Assembly (NCBI RefSeq): GCF_001426185.1
Contig: NZ_LMRP01000001.1
Span: 186,483-250,482, forward strand
Origin: Rhodococcus sp. Leaf247
GTDB lineage: Bacteria; Actinomycetota; Actinomycetes; Mycobacteriales; Mycobacteriaceae
Reading direction: 5' to 3'
Length of the DNA stretch: 64,000 bases
The translations under genes and the position numbers were made by a program. The notes beneath the pieces are model-generated. The model saw only the letters and a program-made list of their open reading frames with translations, ran no database searches and had not been told where the DNA came from. Below are positions 17,974 through 27,934 of the stretch, in pieces (within the stretch, counting starts at the first letter, position 1; every line of letters starts with the position of its first letter).

Positions 17974-19258
17974 GATGCGGATCCCATCCGTCGGTCCAGA
18001 TACCGTGCGACAGCCAGTGCGCGGCGCGTTCGGCGCGTTCGCGCACCTCCGCCACGTGCTCGGCACTGCTCGCCGACCCGGTGATCGGGCCGACGATGTT
18101 CACGTGACCGATCTTGCGGTCCTTGCGCTCACCCTTGTCGTAGAGGTGAACCTTGGCGTCGGGCATACGGGCGAAGAGATGGTGCACGCGCTCGTCCATC
18201 GACGACGCCGGCTGCTCCGGCGCACCAAGCACGTTGGCCATGACGGTCACCGGCGCCAGGGGCGCGCAGTCGCCCAACGGGTAGTCCAACACCGCCCTGA
18301 GGTGCTGCTCGAACTGTGAGGTCCGCGCGCCGTCCTGTGTCCAGTGGCCGGAGTTGTGAGGCCGCATCGCCAGTTCGTTGATCGACAGCGTGCCGTCGAC
18401 CTTCTCGAACATCTCCACCGCCATGACGCCCACGACGCCCAGCTGTGAGGCAACCGTCAAGGCGATGTGTTCGGCCTCGGCCGCCAGATCGTCGGACAGG
18501 CCCGGAGCGGGCGCGATCACCACGGCGCACTGTCCGGACCGCTGCACGGTCTCGACCACCGGCCAGGTGGCGCCCTGCCCGAACGGGGATCGCGCGACCA
18601 TCGCGGACAGTTCCCGCGCCATCTCCACGCGTTGCTCCACCATCAGCGGAACCCCGGCTGCGAGCTGCTCGGAGACCACAGCCGCGGCGTCCTGCGCCGT
18701 GTCGGGCATCCAGACACCGCGGCCGTCGTACCCGCCCCGGATGGCCTTGATCACGATGCGCCAGTTCTGCGCGGTGCCGAACTCCGCGACATCCTCGACC
18801 GACGTCACCTCGGCGAAGTCGGGAACGGGCAAGCCGAGCTCACGGAGTCGTGTGCGCATGCGCAACTTGTCCTGAGCGAAGATCAACGCGTCGGGCGGCG
18901 GTTGGACGTTGACGCCCTCGGAGACGAGGACGTCGAGGTGTTCCGTCGGAACGTGCTCGTGATCGAAGGTCAGCGCATCGGCGCCCGCTGCGACGGTGCG
19001 CAGTGCCGCGAGATCCGTGTGCTCGCCGATCACGACGTCGGCGCTGACCCGCGCCGCGGGCTCATCGGGGCCGGCGGACAGCACGCGCAGGGTCTGGCCG
19101 AGTTCGATAGCGGCCTGATGCGTCATGCGCGCCAGCTGACCTCCACCGATCATCGCGACCACCGGCATTCTCGTCGTGCGGTCCCGTGGGGGGTCCTCGC
19201 GCGGCGGTTGCACGGTGATGTCCGAATTCGGGGAATCCTCTGCTGTCACGGCGTACAT
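17966..19258 (-). CDS. purK: N5-carboxyaminoimidazole ribonucleotide synthase
   Basis: ATP-grasp enzyme that carboxylates AIR to N5-CAIR using bicarbonate; PurE acts next. The 430-residue protein has the N-terminal motif [10 protein letters not shown], the segment [13 protein letters not shown] of the ATP-grasp loop, and [16 protein letters not shown], the PurK signature. The start was set at ATG 19258; the conserved part begins about 30 residues later, so [10 protein letters not shown] at 19168 is an alternative. It is divergent from the gtrA-like gene, 54 bases away. Equivalent to Rv3276c. Confidence 0.94.
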   Translation of the reverse strand: MYAVTAEDSPNSDITVQPPREDPPRDRTTRMPVVAMIGGGQLARMTHQAAIELGQTLRVLSAGPDEPAARVSADVVIGEHTDLAALRTVAAGADALTFDHEHVPTEHLDVLVSEGVNVQPPPDALIFAQDKLRMRTRLRELGLPVPDFAEVTSVEDVAEFGTAQNWRIVIKAIRGGYDGRGVWMPDTAQDAAAVVSEQLAAGVPLMVEQRVEMARELSAMVARSPFGQGATWPVVETVQRSGQCAVVIAPAPGLSDDLAAEAEHIALTVASQLGVVGVMAVEMFEKVDGTLSINELAMRPHNSGHWTQDGARTSQFEQHLRAVLDYPLGDCAPLAPVTVMANVLGAPEQPASSMDERVHHLFARMPDAKVHLYDKGERKDRKIGHVNIVGPITGSASSAEHVAEVRERAERAAHWLSHGIWTDGWDPHHG

Positions 19259-19312
19259 GGTGTCACGAGTCCGATTAGTGTTTGTGCACTGCTCTTCGTA
19301 AAGTGACTGACC

Positions 19313-19894
19313 GTGCCTCTGATCGACCGTGTGGTTGCCGGTATCCCGCAGCCTTTCCGGAACATGGCTCTCCGCCATTCGGAGCTGATCAAGTTCGCCA
19401 TCGTCGGTGCGACCACGATGGTGTTCGACCTCGTCATCTTCTACTCGCTGAGCCTGACGGTCCTCGAGTCGAAGCCCGTGGTCGCGAAGATCTTCTCCGG
19501 CGTCATGGCCACGATCCTGAGCTACATCCTCAACCGTGAGTGGTCGTTCAAGAACCGTGGCGGGCGCGAACGCCACCACGAGGCACTGCTGTTCTTCACC
19601 ATCAGCGGTATCGGCGTCATCCTCGCGGCAGCGCCGCTCTGGATCGCGAACAATGTCTTCGACGTCCGCGAGGGTCAGGCCAGCCTGACCGCGCTCATCA
19701 TCATCGACTTCGTACTGAACTACGTCATCGGCAATCTGCTGCAGATGGTCTTCCGCTTCTGGGCCCTGCGCCGGTTCGCATTTCCGGACGAGAACGGGCG
19801 CGGCATCATCGCCAACCCGCTCGACCCGCCGGACGAGGATCCCGACACCGTCGACCCGGACGACGAGCAGACCCAGTTCCTCGGCCACAGCTGA
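19313..19894 (+). CDS. GtrA-family membrane protein (Rv3277-type)
   Basis: A 193-residue protein with four predicted transmembrane helices and the GtrA opening ELIKFAIVGATTMVFDLVIFY, plus SYILNREWSFKN. GtrA proteins help move polyprenol-linked sugars across the membrane or recruit glycosyltransferases; in mycobacteria, relatives act in arabinogalactan/LAM assembly. The C-terminal 40 residues are acidic and Pro/Asp-rich and probably cytoplasmic. GTG start; the gene stands alone between divergent purK and a convergent histidine kinase. Confidence 0.85.
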   Translation: MPLIDRVVAGIPQPFRNMALRHSELIKFAIVGATTMVFDLVIFYSLSLTVLESKPVVAKIFSGVMATILSYILNREWSFKNRGGRERHHEALLFFTISGIGVILAAAPLWIANNVFDVREGQASLTALIIIDFVLNYVIGNLLQMVFRFWALRRFAFPDENGRGIIANPLDPPDEDPDTVDPDDEQTQFLGHS

Positions 19895-19910
19895 CGCGGA
19901 GACGCTGCTT

Positions 19911-21236
19911 CTAGCGCGGCTCGGCCACGCCGGACGTGACGACCTGCGCGTCCCGCGCCGCGGGGAGGAAGACAGCGAACAGAGCCGGACGTCGTCGTTG
20001 GAGTTCGAGTCGCCCGCCGTCCGCCTCGACGAGGGCGCGCGCCAGAGCCAGGCCGACGCCGGTGGACCCGGCCCCGGAGAATCCGCGATCGAAGATGTGC
20101 GGTGCCAGTGTGTCGCTGACGCCCGACCCTTCGTCGGCGACTTCGACGCACACGGACGGACGCGCTCCGTCCCGCGAGGCGGCCCTACCCTCCCCCACGA
20201 GCCGCACCGAGACGACGCACCGTCCGTCGCCGTGATCGAGAGCGTTGTGCACCAGAACCGAGACCGCTTCCCGCAGACGTGAACCGGTCACCATCGCCGT
20301 CACCGCGGAATCTCCGCTGAGCACGAGGTCCCGGTGGGCCTCGGCGAACGGGCGTCGCCAATCGTCGATCACCGGCTCGAGTTCACCGCGCACTCGCACG
20401 GTCGACGCATCGGCGGCGCCGTCACTCCGGGACGAGCGCACCAGGTCGTCGATCGCGGTGGTCAACCGATCCACCTGCGCCATCGCCTCGTTGGCCTCGG
20501 TCACCACTTCCGGATCGGGGTGTTCGGACAGTTCGTCGAGCCTCAGCCGTACGGCCGTCAACCGACTTCGCAACTGGTGGGAGACGTCGGCGACCAACGA
20601 GTGCTCACGCTGCAGCCGACCCACGATCTCCACCGACGCCGAGTCGAGGACGTCGGAGACGCGATCGAGTTCGGCGATGCCGTATCGCGTCGGGTCCGTC
20701 CGGAAGTCGCCCTCCGCGAGTCGCGCGGCTCGACCCGCGACGTGCAGAAGTGGGTTCGCGAGCCTGCGGGCGGTCAGGACGGCGACGACGGTTCCCGACG
20801 CGATGGAGGCCAGAACGACGAGGGCCACGGCACCGACTGCCTGCTTCTGCGCGGTCCGCATCTGCGCGGACGGCACCTCGAGCAGCAGCGACCCGGAGGT
20901 TCCCATCGACAGCGACTCCTCGATCGGGTCCTCGACGGAGGGAACCCCGATGTCCATCCGCGACGCCGGGTTCTCCGGTGTGGGGTACACAACGACGAGT
21001 CGGCCACCCATCGGGACGACCAGCCTCAGTGACGCCGTGTCCAGTCCGCCGTCGACGCGGCCGTCGCCACCCTCCTGGTCGATGATTTCCGACGCCATGC
21101 GCTCGAGGCGGGTCCGCAGATCCCCGCGGGTGAAGTCCTCGACCCACAACCAGGCGGTGTACGTCAGCGGGATCCCGAGCAACATTCCCGTGAGGATGAC
21201 GACCGCGAGGATCGACTGCAGGATGCGACGCCTCAT
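19911..21236 (-). CDS. Sensor histidine kinase
   Basis: A 441-residue membrane kinase: TM1 at about 8-30, an extracytoplasmic region of about 100 residues, TM2 at about 133-153, a HAMP linker (LTARRLANPLLHVAGRAARL), then HisKA with the phospho-accepting His220 in VADVSHQLRSRLTAV, N-box HNALDHGDGR and G-box segments DEGSGVSD and GSTGVGLALARALV. The stimulus is unknown. It starts 9 bases after the response-regulator stop, so they form an operon. No counterpart is expected at this place in M. tuberculosis. Confidence 0.93.
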   Translation of the reverse strand: MRRRILQSILAVVILTGMLLGIPLTYTAWLWVEDFTRGDLRTRLERMASEIIDQEGGDGRVDGGLDTASLRLVVPMGGRLVVVYPTPENPASRMDIGVPSVEDPIEESLSMGTSGSLLLEVPSAQMRTAQKQAVGAVALVVLASIASGTVVAVLTARRLANPLLHVAGRAARLAEGDFRTDPTRYGIAELDRVSDVLDSASVEIVGRLQREHSLVADVSHQLRSRLTAVRLRLDELSEHPDPEVVTEANEAMAQVDRLTTAIDDLVRSSRSDGAADASTVRVRGELEPVIDDWRRPFAEAHRDLVLSGDSAVTAMVTGSRLREAVSVLVHNALDHGDGRCVVSVRLVGEGRAASRDGARPSVCVEVADEGSGVSDTLAPHIFDRGFSGAGSTGVGLALARALVEADGGRLELQRRRPALFAVFLPAARDAQVVTSGVAEPR

Positions 21237-21245
21237 GCGCGGCCG

Positions 21246-21929
21246 TCAGTCCGTGTTGATTCGGAAGCCGACACCGCGCACCGTGGCGATGCGACGCTCG
21301 GCGACCGTGCCCTCGTCGCCGATCTTGCGTCGCAGCCAGGACATGTGCATGTCGAGGGTCTTCGATCCGCGCAGTTCCACATCGCCCCACACCTCGCGCA
21401 GGATCGTCTCCCGGGAGACCACCTGCCCGGCGTGGTCGAGCAGAATCTTGAGCAGCTCGTACTCCTTGTTGGCCAGCGGTATCTCGTGACCGTCGAGGAG
21501 GACGCGGCGGGCGGCGGGTTCGAGTCGCAGTCCGCCGACCTCGATCACCCCGTCCTCCGACGCGGGACCTCGCCGGCGCAGCAGTGCGCGGACACGCGCC
21601 ATCAGCTCGGCGACGCGGAACGGTTTGCTGACGTAGTCGTCGGCTCCGGCGTCGAGTCCGACGACGAAGTCCACTTCGTCGGTCCGCGCGGTGAGCATGA
21701 GAACGGCCAGGTCCGACCGGGTCGCGCGGATCTGACGGCATACTTCGAGGCCGTCCATTCCGGGCAGACCCAGATCGAGGATCAGCAGGTCGAACGACCC
21801 TTGCAGGGCACGTTCGAGAGCAGCGGGTCCGGTCTGCTCGACCGTCACCGTGTACCCCTCACGGCCCAGGGCACGGGACAGCGGTGTCGCGATGGCTTCA
21901 TCGTCTTCGGCGAGCAGTACTTCGGTCAC
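21246..21929 (-). CDS. OmpR/PhoB-family response regulator
   Basis: A 227-residue DNA-binding regulator paired with the kinase downstream. The receiver domain has acidic residues ED at 8-10, the phospho-acceptor Asp52 in LILDLGLPGMDG, a T in MLTARTD and Lys in VSKPF. The C-terminal winged helix (from about 130) ends with DMHMSWLRRKIG and IATVRGVGFRI. GTG start. The regulon cannot be inferred. It lies 9 bases from the PH-domain gene and may be read together with birA and the PH gene. Confidence 0.94.
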   Translation of the reverse strand: MTEVLLAEDDEAIATPLSRALGREGYTVTVEQTGPAALERALQGSFDLLILDLGLPGMDGLEVCRQIRATRSDLAVLMLTARTDEVDFVVGLDAGADDYVSKPFRVAELMARVRALLRRRGPASEDGVIEVGGLRLEPAARRVLLDGHEIPLANKEYELLKILLDHAGQVVSRETILREVWGDVELRGSKTLDMHMSWLRRKIGDEGTVAERRIATVRGVGFRINTD

Positions 21930-21938
21930 CGGACCACC

Positions 21939-22484
21939 CTACGTAGTGCGCGCCGGGCCGAAGTTCTCTCCGTCGTCGTACCCGCCGTGATTCTGGGCAT
22001 CGAAGACCTGGTGGTAGAGCAACGAGTGCACCCGCTCGACGTCGGGAATGTCGTCGAACTCGAGGGGGTCGTCGGAACTGGCGACGATGACCAGAGTGCC
22101 CGTCTTGAGCATTCTGTCCACGAGACCGTGCCGGAACTGGACGTTGGACACCCGTCGGACGGGGATGTCGATGCCGGAATGGGACAGGATGCCCTGGCGG
22201 ACCAGGACCCGGCGGTCGGTGACGACGAAGTGGGTCGACTTCCACCGCAGCACCGGTGTGAGTGTCCGCCACACGATCACGGCCGCCCAGAGCGCGAGCA
22301 GCGCCAGCAGTGCGGCGGTCCGAGCAGTGGACTCCAGCGACCGTTCGAGCACGCCGGCGCCGAAGCCCGCCAGGGTGGTGATCACCAGGAACGTCAGCAC
22401 CGGTAGCACCAACATCTTCCAGTGCGGGTGACGGTGGAGGACGAGTTCTTCCTCGTGCCCCAGCGCGTCCTGAGGGAAAGCCAT
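21939..22484 (-). CDS. PH-domain (bPH2/YdbS-like) membrane protein, Rv3278c-type
   Basis: A 181-residue protein with two adjacent transmembrane helices (about residues 24-46 and 55-73) after [12 protein letters not shown], followed by a bacterial PH-like domain containing [23 protein letters not shown] and [20 protein letters not shown]. Members of this family sit in the membrane with the PH fold inside the cell; their role is not defined. The acidic C-terminal tail is not conserved. It follows birA by 25 bases, as in Mycobacterium. Confidence 0.85.
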   Translation of the reverse strand: MAFPQDALGHEEELVLHRHPHWKMLVLPVLTFLVITTLAGFGAGVLERSLESTARTAALLALLALWAAVIVWRTLTPVLRWKSTHFVVTDRRVLVRQGILSHSGIDIPVRRVSNVQFRHGLVDRMLKTGTLVIVASSDDPLEFDDIPDVERVHSLLYHQVFDAQNHGGYDDGENFGPARTT

Positions 22485-22509
22485 CGGTCCTCCTGCGTTG
22501 TCGTCCGTG

Positions 22510-23391
22510 TCAGGCCGGGTCGTCGACGGCCCGGAGGTGGGTCACGTCGCCCGCCGATACGGCGACAGGCGTGGAATCACCCGACTCCGGCACCACGACG
22601 ATGCGGCCGTGCCGATCGATGTCCGTGGCACGTCCGAGCAACTCGACGTCGCCGGGCATGCTCACCCGTACGCGGCGGCCGAGGGTATCGCACCGGGTCC
22701 GGTACAGATCGGCGAGTGGTGCGGTGTCCCACCCCGTGTCCCGCCACTCGTCCATGGCCGACCCCATGGCCCGCAGGAACGCACGCACCAGCGTGCTGCG
22801 GTCGATCACGGTGGCGCCCGCGAGCTGCAAGGACGTCGCCGTGGGCACCGGCAGCTCGGCCTCGGTGAGACTGACGTTGATGCCCACACCCGACACGGCC
22901 GTCACGACAGGGTGGGTCGACGCGACCTCCACCAGGATGCCGGCGACCTTGCCCCCGCGACGCCGGGTGTCCCCCGGGGCAGCCACCGGGGTGTCGTCCT
23001 CGCGGATCAGGACGTCGTTGGGCCACTTCAGCACCGCATCCACCTCGGAGACGGATCGAACGACGTCCACGACCACGATTCCGGTGAGCAGGGGCAACCA
23101 TCCCACGGACTCGGGGGCGATCCCGGGCAGCTTCAGCAGTGCCGACACGATGACCTGCGAACCCGCGGGCGCGGTGAAGGACCTCGAGTGACGGCCCCGG
23201 CCGTGGTCCTGGACGTCGGCGATCAACGCCGTGCGGTCGGCCGCGGTGGCTGCCGCTGCCAGCAGGTCCGCATTGGTGGACCCGGTGCGCCCGACGACGT
23301 CGACTCGCGACCACGACCCGCGCGGACCGTCGACGAGTGCGCGGCTGATGGCGCGCGCGTCGAGCGGAGGCCTGTCCAGGTTTTCCCACAT
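22510..23391 (-). CDS. birA: Biotin-[acetyl-CoA-carboxylase] ligase
   Basis: Attaches biotin to AccA3-type carboxyl-carrier domains. The 293-residue protein is the monofunctional type without an N-terminal repressor helix-turn-helix. It has TGSTNADLL, the biotinyl-AMP loop [17 protein letters not shown] and GVGINVS. A longer GTG start at 23424 is possible; ATG 23391 ([13 protein letters not shown]) gives an N-terminus like the mycobacterial protein. It is divergent from accD5, its functional partner, about 120 bases away. Confidence 0.93.
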   Translation of the reverse strand: MWENLDRPPLDARAISRALVDGPRGSWSRVDVVGRTGSTNADLLAAAATAADRTALIADVQDHGRGRHSRSFTAPAGSQVIVSALLKLPGIAPESVGWLPLLTGIVVVDVVRSVSEVDAVLKWPNDVLIREDDTPVAAPGDTRRRGGKVAGILVEVASTHPVVTAVSGVGINVSLTEAELPVPTATSLQLAGATVIDRSTLVRAFLRAMGSAMDEWRDTGWDTAPLADLYRTRCDTLGRRVRVSMPGDVELLGRATDIDRHGRIVVVPESGDSTPVAVSAGDVTHLRAVDDPA

Positions 23392-23511
23392 GGGGCGAGC
23401 ATAGAGAGGCACTCTCACGGCCACCCGCCGCGAAGTCTCACGAGCGGGACGCGACGAGCCGAGGCGACCCCTCCCGCATTCCGGGGGACGACGTCGATAC
23501 AGTGCTGGTCT

Positions 23512-25173
23512 ATGACGAGTGTTCAGGATGCGTCCGCGCAGGAATCAGTGGCTCGGGAAGAGACGGGGGCTGCCGCTCCCGACATCCACACCACTGCCGG
23601 CAAGCTGGCCGAGCTCGCCGCACGCCAGGCCCAGGCCGAGAAGCCGATGGGCGAGGCAGCCGTGGAGAAGGTGCACGCCAAGGGCAAGCTCACCGCCCGC
23701 GAACGCATCACCGCACTCCTCGACGAAGGCTCGTTCGTCGAACTCGACGCCCTCGCCCGCCACCGCTCCGTCAACTTCGGCCTCGCCGACAACCGCCCCT
23801 TCGGCGACGGCGTCGTCACCGGCTACGGCACCGTCGACGGCCGCGACATCTGCGTGTTCTCCCAGGACGCCACCGTCTTCGGCGGCAGCCTCGGCGAGAT
23901 CTACGGCGAGAAGATCGTCAAGGTCATGGACCTCGCCCTCAAGACCGGACGCCCCCTCGTCGGCATCAACGAGGGCGCCGGCGCCCGCATCCAGGAAGGC
24001 GTTGTCTCCCTCGGCCTCTACGGCGAGATCTTCCACCGCAACGTCCGCATGTCCGGCGTCGTCCCCCAGATCTCCCTGATCATGGGACCCGCCGCCGGCG
24101 GACACGTCTACTCCCCGGCGCTGACCGACTTCGTCGTCATGGTCGACAAGACCTCCCAGATGTTCGTCACCGGACCCGACGTCATCAAGACCGTCACCGG
24201 CGAGTCCGTCACCATGGAAGACCTCGGCGGCGCCCACACCCACATGGAGAAGTCCGGCGTCGCCCACTACGTCGCCTCCGGCGAACAGGACGCCCTCGAC
24301 TACGTCCGCGACCTCCTCGGTTACCTCCCCTCCAACAACCAGGCCACACCGCCCCGCCTGGCACCCTCGGACCCCATCGACGGCGCCATCGCCGACAACC
24401 TCACCGCCGAGGACCTCGAACTCGACACCCTGATCCCGGACTCGCCGAACACCCCGTACGACATGCACGAGGTCATCCGCCGCATCCTCGACGACGACGA
24501 ATTCCTCGAGGTGCAGGAAGGGCGGGCCCGCAACATCATCGTCGGGTTCGGCCGCGTCGACGGGCGCAGCGTCGGCATCGTCGCCAACCAACCCACCGCG
24601 TTCGCCGGCACCCTCGACATCGACGCCTCCGAGAAGGCCGCCCGGTTCGTGCGCACCTGCGACTGCTTCAACATCCCGATCATCACCCTCGTCGACGTCC
24701 CCGGCTTCCTGCCCGGCACCGACCAGGAGTTCAACGGCATCATCCGCCGCGGCGCCAAACTGCTCTACGCCTACGGCGAGGCCACCGTCGGCAAGATCAC
24801 CGTCATCACCCGCAAGGCCTACGGCGGCGCCTACGACGTCATGGGGTCCAAGCACATGGGCGCCGACCTCAACCTCGCCTGGCCCACCGCCCAGATCGCC
24901 GTCATGGGCGCCTCCGGCGCCGTCGGCTTCGTCTACCGCAAACGCCTCCTCGACGCCGCCAAGAACGGTGACGACGTCGACGCACTGCGCCTCGAACTGC
25001 AGAACGAGTACGAGGACACCCTCGTCAACCCGTACGTCGCCGCCGAACGCGGCTACGTCGACGCCGTCATCCCCCCGAGCCACACCCGCGGCCAGATCGT
25101 CACCGCACTGCGCCTGCTCGAACGCAAGATGGTCACCCTCCCCCCCAAGAAGCACGGCAACATCCCGCTCTGA
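23512..25173 (+). CDS. accD5: Acyl-CoA carboxylase carboxyltransferase subunit AccD5
   Basis: Beta subunit of the acyl-CoA carboxylase that, with AccA3 and AccE5, makes methylmalonyl-CoA (and malonyl-CoA) for branched and mycolic lipids. The 553-residue crotonase-fold protein has both lobes: GARIQEGV and [15 protein letters not shown] in the N-lobe, and [19 protein letters not shown]-like [11 protein letters not shown] and [14 protein letters not shown] in the C-lobe. Codon choice is extremely C-ended, a sign of high expression. Its partner accE5 is normally next; here about 11 kb of other genes intervene. Confidence 0.96.
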   Translation: MTSVQDASAQESVAREETGAAAPDIHTTAGKLAELAARQAQAEKPMGEAAVEKVHAKGKLTARERITALLDEGSFVELDALARHRSVNFGLADNRPFGDGVVTGYGTVDGRDICVFSQDATVFGGSLGEIYGEKIVKVMDLALKTGRPLVGINEGAGARIQEGVVSLGLYGEIFHRNVRMSGVVPQISLIMGPAAGGHVYSPALTDFVVMVDKTSQMFVTGPDVIKTVTGESVTMEDLGGAHTHMEKSGVAHYVASGEQDALDYVRDLLGYLPSNNQATPPRLAPSDPIDGAIADNLTAEDLELDTLIPDSPNTPYDMHEVIRRILDDDEFLEVQEGRARNIIVGFGRVDGRSVGIVANQPTAFAGTLDIDASEKAARFVRTCDCFNIPIITLVDVPGFLPGTDQEFNGIIRRGAKLLYAYGEATVGKITVITRKAYGGAYDVMGSKHMGADLNLAWPTAQIAVMGASGAVGFVYRKRLLDAAKNGDDVDALRLELQNEYEDTLVNPYVAAERGYVDAVIPPSHTRGQIVTALRLLERKMVTLPPKKHGNIPL

Positions 25174-25194
25174 CCCACGGGTGTCCGCCGGGAC

Positions 25195-26580
25195 TCACCA
25201 GAACGAGTGGTCCAGCGACCATCGAGTGAGCTCGGCGGACACCAGTGCGCGGACCGTGTAGGTGTCGCCCGCGTAGTCCGGGTGGATGCCGAACACGGTG
25301 ACGGTGACCTTGTCGCCGTATTCCACGGCCCATGCCGCAATGGCGGGTCCCTGCTGTCGACGCTCGGCGGCGTCGCGGCCCTGCATGATCGCGCGGATGG
25401 CGAAGGATTCGGCGACCTGGTCGCCGAGTTCCAGTGCGCTCTGCGGAGCCGAGCCCAGGTTGCTCACCGTCGTGTCCGGACCCGGGACGGATTTCATCAT
25501 CGTCCCGAGCACGCGGTCCGGCAGTAGCCGGGCAACCGGCTGCAGGTGTCGCTGAACGGAATCGTCCGCAGCAGCGTTGGCGGCGAACGCCGCTTTGCTC
25601 GACGCCCTGATCTCGCCGAGACCCCTCTCGGGTCCGATGGGACCGGGGACTCGGATCCACACTCCGCCCGAGGCGTTGGCTCGCTCGTCTCCGTCGGTTC
25701 TGTTGCTCACCGCGATGCAGATGCGCGTGCCCTCCGGCCCCATCGGGTAGCCGGTCGACCGCAGGAGACCACCGAGGATCGCAGTGAAGAGACTGTTGGG
25801 CGTTCCGCCGAGGTCGGCTGCTCGTCGGGCCCACTGCGCGCGGTCGAGGTCGACCACTGCCAGCGTCGTCTCGGAATCACGTGTGCCGACGGTCGGCTCG
25901 GTCGTCGGCGAGGCCGTCGGAACAGCGACCTCGGTCACGGCGGATCGGTCGAGCAGCGACTGTCGAAGTGCCGACGCGCCCGCGCGTACAGCGGCTCGCC
26001 CGATGACCGCGAGCGAGGTGAGCACAGCAGGAACCTGCTCGCCGACGTCACGCACGTCGTCGCGCACACCTTTCCATCCCGATACGTCCTCGGCGTCGAG
26101 AAGCGAGGACTGCACGCGACCCGCACGTGCTGCGTCGAGTGCCGCGTACACCGCCTGGCCGTCGGCGATCATGTGCGACACCAGCAAGGCCATCACGAAG
26201 CGACCCGACGTCGTGTGCGCGCACTCGACGGTGAACCCTCGGCCGGCTCTCGGATCGAGATCGACCGCCCGGAGGCGCTCATCCATCCAGTCGCCCACAG
26301 CGGCGTCGTCGATGGTGCCCGGTTCGATGCGCAACGGAGCGGGCCGGCGGGCTCGTACCCAGCGGTCGTGAGCGAGCGGAACGGACGCAGCCTTCACCTT
26401 TCGATCGAACGACCCCGCCGCGAGCGCATCGACGAGCGTCGCCACGACGTCGGCTCCGGGGTCCGCGGGAAAGATCCACATGTACTGGATCGGGGCAGTC
26501 CACCCGAACAGCCGCTCCGCCAGCGCGTAGGACTCGTCGGCGCCGGCGACCCGATCCGCGACGAGATCACCAGAACTCAT
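25195..26580 (-). CDS. WS/DGAT-like condensation-fold acyltransferase A
   Basis: A 461-residue protein of the CoA-dependent acyltransferase superfamily, resembling wax-ester synthase/diacylglycerol acyltransferases in length and layout. The catalytic HxxxDG is HMIADG at residues 136-141. A later NANASGG-type segment (DERANASGGVWIRV) and VSNLGSAP correspond to the second-lobe motifs of the superfamily. It should transfer an acyl group from CoA or a carrier to a hydroxyl, with unknown acceptor. The start ATG 26580 overlaps the end of gene B by 14 bases; it is the last gene of the minus-strand operon and converges on accD5. Confidence 0.8.
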   Translation of the reverse strand: MSSGDLVADRVAGADESYALAERLFGWTAPIQYMWIFPADPGADVVATLVDALAAGSFDRKVKAASVPLAHDRWVRARRPAPLRIEPGTIDDAAVGDWMDERLRAVDLDPRAGRGFTVECAHTTSGRFVMALLVSHMIADGQAVYAALDAARAGRVQSSLLDAEDVSGWKGVRDDVRDVGEQVPAVLTSLAVIGRAAVRAGASALRQSLLDRSAVTEVAVPTASPTTEPTVGTRDSETTLAVVDLDRAQWARRAADLGGTPNSLFTAILGGLLRSTGYPMGPEGTRICIAVSNRTDGDERANASGGVWIRVPGPIGPERGLGEIRASSKAAFAANAAADDSVQRHLQPVARLLPDRVLGTMMKSVPGPDTTVSNLGSAPQSALELGDQVAESFAIRAIMQGRDAAERRQQGPAIAAWAVEYGDKVTVTVFGIHPDYAGDTYTVRALVSAELTRWSLDHSFW

Positions 26581-27934
26581 GCTGCACACCCCAATCCGTC
26601 AGCTCTCCGGACAACGCGACTGTGAGGGCCCGAGCCGAGCCGACACGCGATTCGTCGAATCCCGCCACCGCGAAGGTGGCCCGGCCGTCCGATTCCAGGT
26701 ACCACGACTGAACTCCTTCTCCGAAGCGCCGGGTCCCGTCCGGATCGACGTGTTGGGCCGTGCCCCGGAACGCGACCTTCGACGCCGGCACCGAGCCGAT
26801 GTCGAGGAGTCCGTCGGCACGTCCGAGGTTGGATGCGACCACGTCCGGCATGCCGTTCTCCCCCGACATCACCAGTGCGGTGACCACCGACAGCGGCAGG
26901 ATCTGCAGCAGCGGCTGCAGGTGGATCATGGCGGGTCGACGACCGGCGGACAGCGCGGCGAACGCGTCGCGGCACAGTCCTCGGATGTGCGTGAGTTCTC
27001 CGCCCGCGACAGGCCGCTCGGTCAACACGATCGACACGCCACCGGTCGCGTTCGCGCGGTCGTCGCCGGTGTCTCGGCGCAGGCTCATGGGTATGCCGAC
27101 CTTCACCGGCAGCCCGTCGTCGGCGTAGCCGGTGGAGTAGAGCGCGCCGGCGACCACCGCCACGAACAACGAGTTCCGAGTTCCACCGTGCCGGTGCGCT
27201 GCCGCATCCCACGAGTCCAGGTCGACCGTGACGGTGGCCCAGGCGGGTTCTGCGCGAGGCGCCCTGACGTGCGCGGGTGTGCGCGTGATCGGAGGTGGCG
27301 CGGGGTCGTCGGTGGGACGGTCGTCGGTGGGACGGTCGTCGGTCGGACGGCTCCCACCGGGGCGCAGTGCGGCGACCACCGCGCGGCCGACACCCCCGGC
27401 CGCACCGACGATCTGGCCCACGGCGTCGACGACGTCGTCGACCACGAGCGGCAACCGGCGGGCCTGCGGCGGCGAGCTCTCGCGTCCGGTGATCGACACT
27501 CCCGCCGACACTGCCGCGGCCGTCATGGATCGACCGTCCGCCACCAGATGCAGACAGGTCAGTGACAGGGCCGTGCCGCCGGATCGAGTGCGCACCGACC
27601 GGACTGCCCAGCACCGTCCCTCCTCGGCATCGAGGTCCACCGTCTCGAGTTCCCGACGTGCCCACACCTCGACGGCGTCGTCGTCGATCGGCTCGTCGTC
27701 GACCCGTGCAGCGGGAGTAACGGGCGAGCGTTCCCACCTCGGCCTGGCCAGTGGTACCCGTGACCGGACGATCCTCCGATGGAGTGGGCCGGCGGACAAC
27801 GCGGAGACGACAGCGTGGACGTCGTTCTCCGGCAACCCCTGCGGCCACGTCCACACGAGTTGGAGCACGACGTCCCACCCGAAGGCCTCGGACAGGAACC
27901 AGTAGGTGAAGTCCTGGTCCTGGAGTCTGGTCAT
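26567..27934 (-). CDS. WS/DGAT-like condensation-fold acyltransferase B
   Basis: A 455-residue paralogue of gene A. HxxxDG is HLVADG at residues 129-134, with GDDRANATGGVSIVL and VVASNLGRADG later. Between the two lobes lies a proline/aspartate linker with three RPTDD repeats (196-210). Both proteins have intact catalytic His and Asp, so both are expected to be active, perhaps adding different acyl chains to one acceptor. ATG 27934 overlaps the stop of the upstream glycosyltransferase (ATGA), so expression is coupled to glycosylation. Acceptor and donor are unknown. Confidence 0.8.
   Translation of the reverse strand: MTRLQDQDFTYWFLSEAFGWDVVLQLVWTWPQGLPENDVHAVVSALSAGPLHRRIVRSRVPLARPRWERSPVTPAARVDDEPIDDDAVEVWARRELETVDLDAEEGRCWAVRSVRTRSGGTALSLTCLHLVADGRSMTAAAVSAGVSITGRESSPPQARRLPLVVDDVVDAVGQIVGAAGGVGRAVVAALRPGGSRPTDDRPTDDRPTDDPAPPPITRTPAHVRAPRAEPAWATVTVDLDSWDAAAHRHGGTRNSLFVAVVAGALYSTGYADDGLPVKVGIPMSLRRDTGDDRANATGGVSIVLTERPVAGGELTHIRGLCRDAFAALSAGRRPAMIHLQPLLQILPLSVVTALVMSGENGMPDVVASNLGRADGLLDIGSVPASKVAFRGTAQHVDPDGTRRFGEGVQSWYLESDGRATFAVAGFDESRVGSARALTVALSGELTDWGVQHEFW
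27305..27349 (-). repeat. Three tandem 15-base units encoding RPTDD linkers
   Basis: Units of GTCGTCGGTGGGACG (plus strand), the third with one change, encode RPTDD three times in the inter-lobe linker of acyltransferase B. They are in frame, so copy-number change would lengthen or shorten the linker only. Confidence 0.85.

Noticed and set aside
17966..19888. N-terminally extended purK
   Set aside because: The extra 210 codons run antisense through the gtrA-like gene, and PurK is complete without them.
23545..25155. 536-codon open frame antisense to accD5
   Set aside because: It follows from C-ended codon choice in accD5: every NNC codon gives GNN on the other strand, which can never be a stop. 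The protein is low-complexity Asp/Gly/Val and has no ribosome site.
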